Shown here in pieces: positions 59,928 to 64,000 of a stretch of DNA of 64,000 nucleotides. The first letter of the stretch is position 1; each line of letters starts with the position of its first letter. The DNA comes from Actinophytocola xinjiangensis (lineage in GTDB: Bacteria > Actinomycetota > Actinomycetes > Mycobacteriales > Pseudonocardiaceae), in NCBI RefSeq assembly GCF_001921215.1, contig NZ_MSIF01000010.1:1-64000 (forward strand). The letters are read 5' to 3'. A program made the position numbers and the translations under genes. Under the pieces are notes generated by a model that ran no database searches, had not been told where the DNA came from, and worked only from the letters and a program-made list of their open reading frames with translations.

Positions 59928-61132
59928 GTGAGGACGAATCTGCTGTGGGTCTTGTCGATGGCGGGCCCGGCCAGGTCGCTGTCCGGGGTGCCGGCCGGGT
60001 GGACGGTGAGCGTGGGCCTGTGCCGGTCTCGCTCGGGTGCCCAGGTTCGGATCTCGTCGCACAGGTACTCGGTCATCTCGGTGGCGTCCGGGCCGTGACC
60101 GATCGCGCCCAGTTCCCAGCGCACCCCGGTCGTGTCGGTTTCGCGGCGGCGGGTGGTGAGGTAGACCAGTGTGCTGCCGTCGACCAGTGCCAGGCGCCAC
60201 CATCCCGGCACCGGGTCACACACCTCGGGTGGCACGTCGTCATGGACCTTGAGTCGGCACACGCGGGGGTCGGTGACGGTCAGGCGCAGCCAGAGTCCGT
60301 CGTGGGACTCGTTGCCGGCGATGGTGGTGCCGGACCAGGCGGTGACGCGCGGCCGGTCGAGCACACCGCGCAGCGCGTCGGGGTCGACGACCTGGTCGCG
60401 GTCCCAGTGGAGGCTCACCAAGTCGTCGGCGGTGACGGGGGCGCCACGTTCGCCTTCGTTCTCGCCCAGCAGGTACACGAAACCGCACAGGTGCAGCGAG
60501 TCGGAGACCAGACGGCCGCCGGTGTGGGTGAAGGCGGCACTGCGTCCCTGGCCGCGCCAGCGCACCGGGGTGACCAGCCGCGCTCCGGGGGCGAGTTGCC
60601 GCCACCAGGCGGCGGGAATGTCCCAGGGGGACACGGTGGCGATCACCCGGTCGTACGGCGCGTGGTCCGGACAGCCGAGCCCACCGTCGCCGGTGATCAC
60701 CCGCACGTCGCCGTAGCCAGTCGCGGCCAGCGCTCGCCTGGCCCGCGCGGTCACATCCGGGTCGACGTCGACGGTGGTCACCAGGTCCGCCCGGCCGGTC
60801 AACTGGGCGAGCAGACAGGCGTTGTACCCGGTGCCAGCACCGATCTCCAGAACACGGTTGCCCGGTCGAACGTCGAGCTGGTCGAGCATCGCCGCCACCA
60901 GCCAGGGCGCCGACGCACAGGACAAGGCCCGACCGTCGTCGAACCGGTGAGTGACCACCGCCCGCCACGGGTCGTAGGCGTCCGCCAGGTCGGCGTTCGG
61001 CACGAAGTCGTGGCGTGGGGTGTCGAGCAGCACGCGCTGGACCTCGGCACGGTGCGCGAACCCCGCCTCGCGAACCCTCTCGACCATCCGCGCCCGCAGC
61101 ACCTCCGGCGACATCATGGTGGTGGCGTCCAT
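59912..61132 (-). CDS. PCMT-like (protein-L-isoaspartate type) methyltransferase
   Basis: A 406-aa enzyme. The N-terminal half is PCMT-like: RHDFVPNADLADAY, VLEIGAGTGYNACLLA (motif I), TVDVDPDVTARA, YDRVIATVSPWDIP. The ~190-residue C-terminal extension is like that of methyltransferases attached to FxLD and graspetide RiPP systems, but no precursor, ATP-grasp or lanthipeptide gene is within this window. It may act on aspartate of an unlinked peptide. AAGGA is 6 nt upstream of the ATG. Confidence 0.82.
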   Translation of the reverse strand: MDATTMMSPEVLRARMVERVREAGFAHRAEVQRVLLDTPRHDFVPNADLADAYDPWRAVVTHRFDDGRALSCASAPWLVAAMLDQLDVRPGNRVLEIGAGTGYNACLLAQLTGRADLVTTVDVDPDVTARARRALAATGYGDVRVITGDGGLGCPDHAPYDRVIATVSPWDIPAAWWRQLAPGARLVTPVRWRGQGRSAAFTHTGGRLVSDSLHLCGFVYLLGENEGERGAPVTADDLVSLHWDRDQVVDPDALRGVLDRPRVTAWSGTTIAGNESHDGLWLRLTVTDPRVCRLKVHDDVPPEVCDPVPGWWRLALVDGSTLVYLTTRRRETDTTGVRWELGAIGHGPDATEMTEYLCDEIRTWAPERDRHRPTLTVHPAGTPDSDLAGPAIDKTHSRFVLTYTET

Positions 61133-61189
61133 GGTTCCTTGACGTTAGTGGAGCCGGCCCCGTCATCGCGAGTCGTCTGCCCAAGGACC

Positions 61190-62047
61190 TCAGCCCTTGA
61201 CGGCGCCGATCATGATGCCCTTGGCGAAGTGTTTCTGCAGGAACGGGTAGACCAGCAGGATCGGCAGGATGCTGACCACCAGCGTCGCCATCTGGAGGGA
61301 CTGCTGGGGTGGGACCTGGGTGGCGTCGCCGGTGCCGATGGTGGCGTTGTCGACGACGTAGGTGCGCAGGATGAGGGACAGCGGGTACTTGCTGTTGTCG
61401 GTGATGTAGAGCAGCGCGGAGAAGAAGTTGTTCCAGTACGCCACCGCGTAGAACAGGCCGATCACCGCGACCACCGCCTTGGACAGCGGCAACACGATCC
61501 GGAACAGGATCGTCAGCTCGCTGGCGCCGTCGATCTTCGCCGCGTCCAGGAGTTCCTGGGGGAGTTCGAGGAAGAACGCGCGCATGACGATCACGTTGAA
61601 GCCGTTGACCAGGGCCGAGAGGATCAGCGCCCAGTAGCTGTCCAGCAGCCCCAACTGCTTGACCGTCAGGTACATCGGGATGATGCCGGGGGAGAACAGG
61701 ACGCTGAACAGCACGACCATCAGGATCGGCCGGCTGGCGAGGCTGCCGGGCCGGGACAGGCCGTAGGCCAGCAGCGTGGTGCACAGCAGCGACAGCGTCG
61801 CGCCGACGACCGTCACGCCGACCGACACCAGCAGCGCCCTGGTCACCACCCCGCCCTCGAAGATGGCCTCGTAGGCATAAAAGCTGGGGCGTTGGGGCCA
61901 CAGGACGTACCCGCCGGCCTCGGCGACCTGGCGTTCGTCGGCCAGGCTGGTGGAGATCACCGCCAGGAACGGGAACACCACCACCAGGCAGCACACCGTC
62001 AGGATCAGGCCCTTGGCGGCTCTGGTCGCGGGCAAGGCGGTGGTCAT
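61190..62047 (-). CDS. Carbohydrate ABC transporter permease (YtcP/MsmG type)
   Basis: A 285-aa six-helix permease with the EAA loop ELLDAAKIDGASELTILFRI and the C-terminal FAKGIMIGAVKG typical of YtcP/LplC. It imports a sugar or oligosaccharide together with the partner permease. The ATG overlaps the partner's stop (ATGA). No ATPase is in the operon, which is usual for CUT1 systems using a shared MsiK ATPase in actinobacteria. Confidence 0.92.
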   Translation of the reverse strand: MTTALPATRAAKGLILTVCCLVVVFPFLAVISTSLADERQVAEAGGYVLWPQRPSFYAYEAIFEGGVVTRALLVSVGVTVVGATLSLLCTTLLAYGLSRPGSLASRPILMVVLFSVLFSPGIIPMYLTVKQLGLLDSYWALILSALVNGFNVIVMRAFFLELPQELLDAAKIDGASELTILFRIVLPLSKAVVAVIGLFYAVAYWNNFFSALLYITDNSKYPLSLILRTYVVDNATIGTGDATQVPPQQSLQMATLVVSILPILLVYPFLQKHFAKGIMIGAVKG

Positions 62048-62961
62048 CGCTGGTACACCCCCCGCTCGCCGAACAGATGGGCGACCTTGTTGGCGCCCAG
62101 GACCAGAGCCACGCCGACGACCCCCTTGACCAGGCCGGCGGCGGCCGACGCGCCCCACGATCCGGCGCCGACCGCGTTGTTGAACACATAGGTGTCGAGG
62201 ACCTCCGACGCGACGGGGCCGACCGCGTTCTGCTGGAGCAGGATCTGTTCGAAACCGACGCTCAACACGTCACCCAGGCGCAGGATCAGCAGCAGGGCCA
62301 CCACCGACCTGATGCCGGGCAGCGTCACGTGCCAGAGCTGACGCAGGCGGGACGCGCCGTCGACGGCGGACGCCTCGTACAGCGCCGGGTCGATCCGCGA
62401 CATCGCCGCCAGGAACAGGATCGTGCCCCAGCCGGTGTCCTTCCAGATCACCTGGGCGACCACGAGTTCCTTGAACAGCTCGGGGTTGCCGATGATGTTC
62501 ACGCTGCCCAGGTCGTGATCGGTGAGGAAACCGTTGAGCAGACCGGTGTTGCCCAGCATGTGCTGGAAGATCGCGACGATGATCACCCAGGACAGGAAGT
62601 GCGGCAGGTACAGGATCGACTGCACCGTGCGTTTCATCCGCTCGGAGACCAGCGAGTTGAGCAGCAGCGCCAGCGCGATCGGGACGGGGAACACGAACAG
62701 CAGCTGCAGCAGGGAGATGACCAGCGTGTTGGTCAGCGCGTTGAGGAACGCCGGGTCACCGTTGACGATGATCCGGAAGTTGTCCAGGCCCACCCACGGC
62801 GCCTCGGCGATCCCCACATACGGCTGGTAGTCCTTGAACGCGATGACGTTGCCCAGCAGCGGCGCGTAGTGGAACACCAGCAGCCACACCAGGCCCGGCG
62901 CCGCGCACGCGAGCAGCAGCCAGTCCCGGCGCAGCCGACGCCCCCTGCCCAGCACGGCCAT
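62044..62961 (-). CDS. Carbohydrate ABC transporter permease (LplB type)
   Basis: A 305-aa six-helix permease: FHYAPLLGNVIAFKDYQPY at the N-terminus, SILYLPHFLSWVIIVAIF, EAA loop YEASAVDGASRLRQLWHVTL. LplB/YtcP-type pairs import complex oligosaccharides such as pectin or xylan fragments. It begins one nucleotide after the FAD-oxidoreductase stop, so the genes form one operon. Confidence 0.92.
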   Translation of the reverse strand: MAVLGRGRRLRRDWLLLACAAPGLVWLLVFHYAPLLGNVIAFKDYQPYVGIAEAPWVGLDNFRIIVNGDPAFLNALTNTLVISLLQLLFVFPVPIALALLLNSLVSERMKRTVQSILYLPHFLSWVIIVAIFQHMLGNTGLLNGFLTDHDLGSVNIIGNPELFKELVVAQVIWKDTGWGTILFLAAMSRIDPALYEASAVDGASRLRQLWHVTLPGIRSVVALLLILRLGDVLSVGFEQILLQQNAVGPVASEVLDTYVFNNAVGAGSWGASAAAGLVKGVVGVALVLGANKVAHLFGERGVYQR

Positions 62962-62962
62962 C

Positions 62963-64000
62963 TCAGTTGTACTTCTTCTGCGCGCGGACCTCGACCGGCC
63001 AGCTCAGCTCGACCCCGAGCCCGGTCAGCGTGTTCTGGTAGTCCTCAAGCCGGGCCGCGTCCGCCCGCACCTGGCGCGGCACCGCGCCGGTGTCCAGGCA
63101 GTGCGCCGCGAGCGCGCCGGCCGCCTCGCCGATGTTCCACTCGACCGGGTGCAGCCGGTAGCAGCCGTTGGAGATGTGTGTCGAGCCGATGTTCTTGTTG
63201 GCCGGTAACAGGTTCTCCAGCCGGACCGGCAGCAGCGAGCCGAGCGGGATCTGGAACGGCCAGCTCGCCACGTCCACGTACTGGCGCGGTCCGCCCGGCC
63301 CGCCGGTCGACGGGTGCAGGTCGATGCGGTAGCTGCCGATGCCGACGCTGTCGCGGAACTCCTCGGCGCCCAGCAGGTCACCGCGCGCCTCCACGCCGAC
63401 GTGCAGTTCGGACACGGTGAACTCGGCGCGGATGCGCCGCGACTCCCGGACATAGGGGTACTTGGCCAGGCCGTCGGCGGTGTCGGTGACGTCGGGGCGC
63501 AGCCGCAGGCCGGGGTGGCCGGTGCCGCCGAGATGGTTGGGCGCCTCGGTCTGCATCCAGTACAGGAACGACAGGCTCAGCTGCCGGGCGCCCTCGAGGT
63601 GCCGGTCCCGCTCGGCGTCGTCCACGCCGATCAGCGGGCCGAGCCAGTAGTCGATCTGCTGCCAGTTGACCAGCGTGATGTCGCCGCCGCCGTACTCGTC
63701 GGTCAGGTGCGGCCGGTGCAGGATCCGGCGGAAGCGCCACAGGTCGAAGTCCTCGTCGGGCTCGAAGACCCGCTTGGTGTAGGGCTGGAGCGTCTCCGGG
63801 GCGACCTGCCGCCAGCTCAGCAGCGGCGCCGGCCAGAACTCCGGGGCGTAGGAGCGCCAGAAGTCGTAGGTCGCCGGCCGGCCGATGGTGTGGTCCTCGC
63901 CCGGCCGGTGGTCCAGGGCGAAGCAGAACGTGAACGACTGCTGGTCCAGCGGCTGCGCGGGCCCCGGCAAGGCGTGCGGCTCGCCGGTGTCCTCGCGGCT
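62963..64000 (-). CDS. FAD-dependent oxidoreductase, C-terminal part
   Basis: At least 345 aa with no stop up to the window edge; the N-terminal FAD-binding region lies outside. The visible part matches the FAD_oxidored family: [10 protein letters not shown] near the start, [34 protein letters not shown], and the FAD-binding tail [20 protein letters not shown]. The last continues [15 protein letters not shown]. Members are encoded next to oligosaccharide transporters and may oxidise or isomerise sugars. Confidence 0.85.
   Translation of the reverse strand, partial: SREDTGEPHALPGPAQPLDQQSFTFCFALDHRPGEDHTIGRPATYDFWRSYAPEFWPAPLLSWRQVAPETLQPYTKRVFEPDEDFDLWRFRRILHRPHLTDEYGGGDITLVNWQQIDYWLGPLIGVDDAERDRHLEGARQLSLSFLYWMQTEAPNHLGGTGHPGLRLRPDVTDTADGLAKYPYVRESRRIRAEFTVSELHVGVEARGDLLGAEEFRDSVGIGSYRIDLHPSTGGPGGPRQYVDVASWPFQIPLGSLLPVRLENLLPANKNIGSTHISNGCYRLHPVEWNIGEAAGALAAHCLDTGAVPRQVRADAARLEDYQNTLTGLGVELSWPVEVRAQKKYN

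Noticed and set aside
54289-59930. Prophage or complete integrative element at tRNA-Ala
   Set aside because: No integrase, excisionase, replication, transfer or structural gene is seen; only att-like repeats and cargo.
59882-62191. 769-codon open frame on the plus strand
   Set aside because: Antisense to the PCMT-like methyltransferase and both ABC permeases, all of which have clear motifs.

Overview
The window is chromosomal DNA of a high-GC actinomycete. A Pseudonocardiaceae-type host is my inference, from gene content, gene order and the many TANNNT promoter boxes 6-8 nt in front of start codons. It opens in the 3' end of a 5S rRNA gene and closes inside an FAD-dependent oxidoreductase. 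Most of it is vertically inherited core. Two accessory tracts interrupt it: about 12.9-17.7 kb, and 42-60 kb, the latter including an island at a tRNA-Ala gene.

1-9.9 kb: end of an rRNA operon, an alpha/beta hydrolase, a GNAT acetyltransferase and a class I glutamine amidotransferase. The nitrogen pair glnE (adenylyltransferase) and glnA (its substrate, with the adenylylatable Tyr) follows, and glnA has a textbook GlnR double box. An RDD protein and a DUF4191 protein come next, in the order known around glnA1/glnE in mycobacteria. 9.9-27.7 kb: uvrD2, whiB7 with a long attenuator leader, a block found only here, then an ABC1 kinase, a ThiF/TOMM-like protein, a YgjP-type metallopeptidase, a DUF2342 zincin-like protein, a PDZ-Lon (YlbL-like) protease, a PPA1309 protein, a UPF0182 membrane protein and lsr2. 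This resembles the Rv3193c-Rv3198c neighbourhood of M. tuberculosis, opened up between whiB7 and the kinase.

27.7-42 kb: initiator tRNA-Met, a PadR regulator, prfB, ftsE-ftsX, smpB, an amidohydrolase, and lon behind a HspR (HAIR) operator. Then come a KAP-type membrane NTPase, a three-gene sensor/kinase/regulator operon, and ssrA (tmRNA, the partner of smpB).

42-54 kb: accessory genes. They are a secreted beta-propeller protein behind a perfect 12-bp inverted repeat, a TetR/methyltransferase divergon, a run of immunity-like genes (DUF4274, SMI1/KNR4), an IclR regulator with two secreted polysaccharide-active enzymes (BNR-4 and GH16), a MauE/DsbA redox pair and a phenylacetate-CoA ligase.

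54.2-60 kb: an A+T-richer island downstream of tRNA-Ala(GGC). The tRNA 3' end plus its terminator is duplicated 1,377 bp away. Between the copies lie a frameshifted cytidine-deaminase toxin tip and an Imm1-type immunity gene. Further on are another toxin-like remnant, a SUKH-3 gene, several unassigned small genes and a second ~190-bp repeat pair. I read this as a store of orphan immunity genes left by successive polymorphic-toxin cassettes. 60-64 kb: a PCMT-like methyltransferase, then two carbohydrate ABC permeases (LplB/YtcP type) and the C-terminal part of an FAD oxidoreductase, probably one sugar-utilisation operon.
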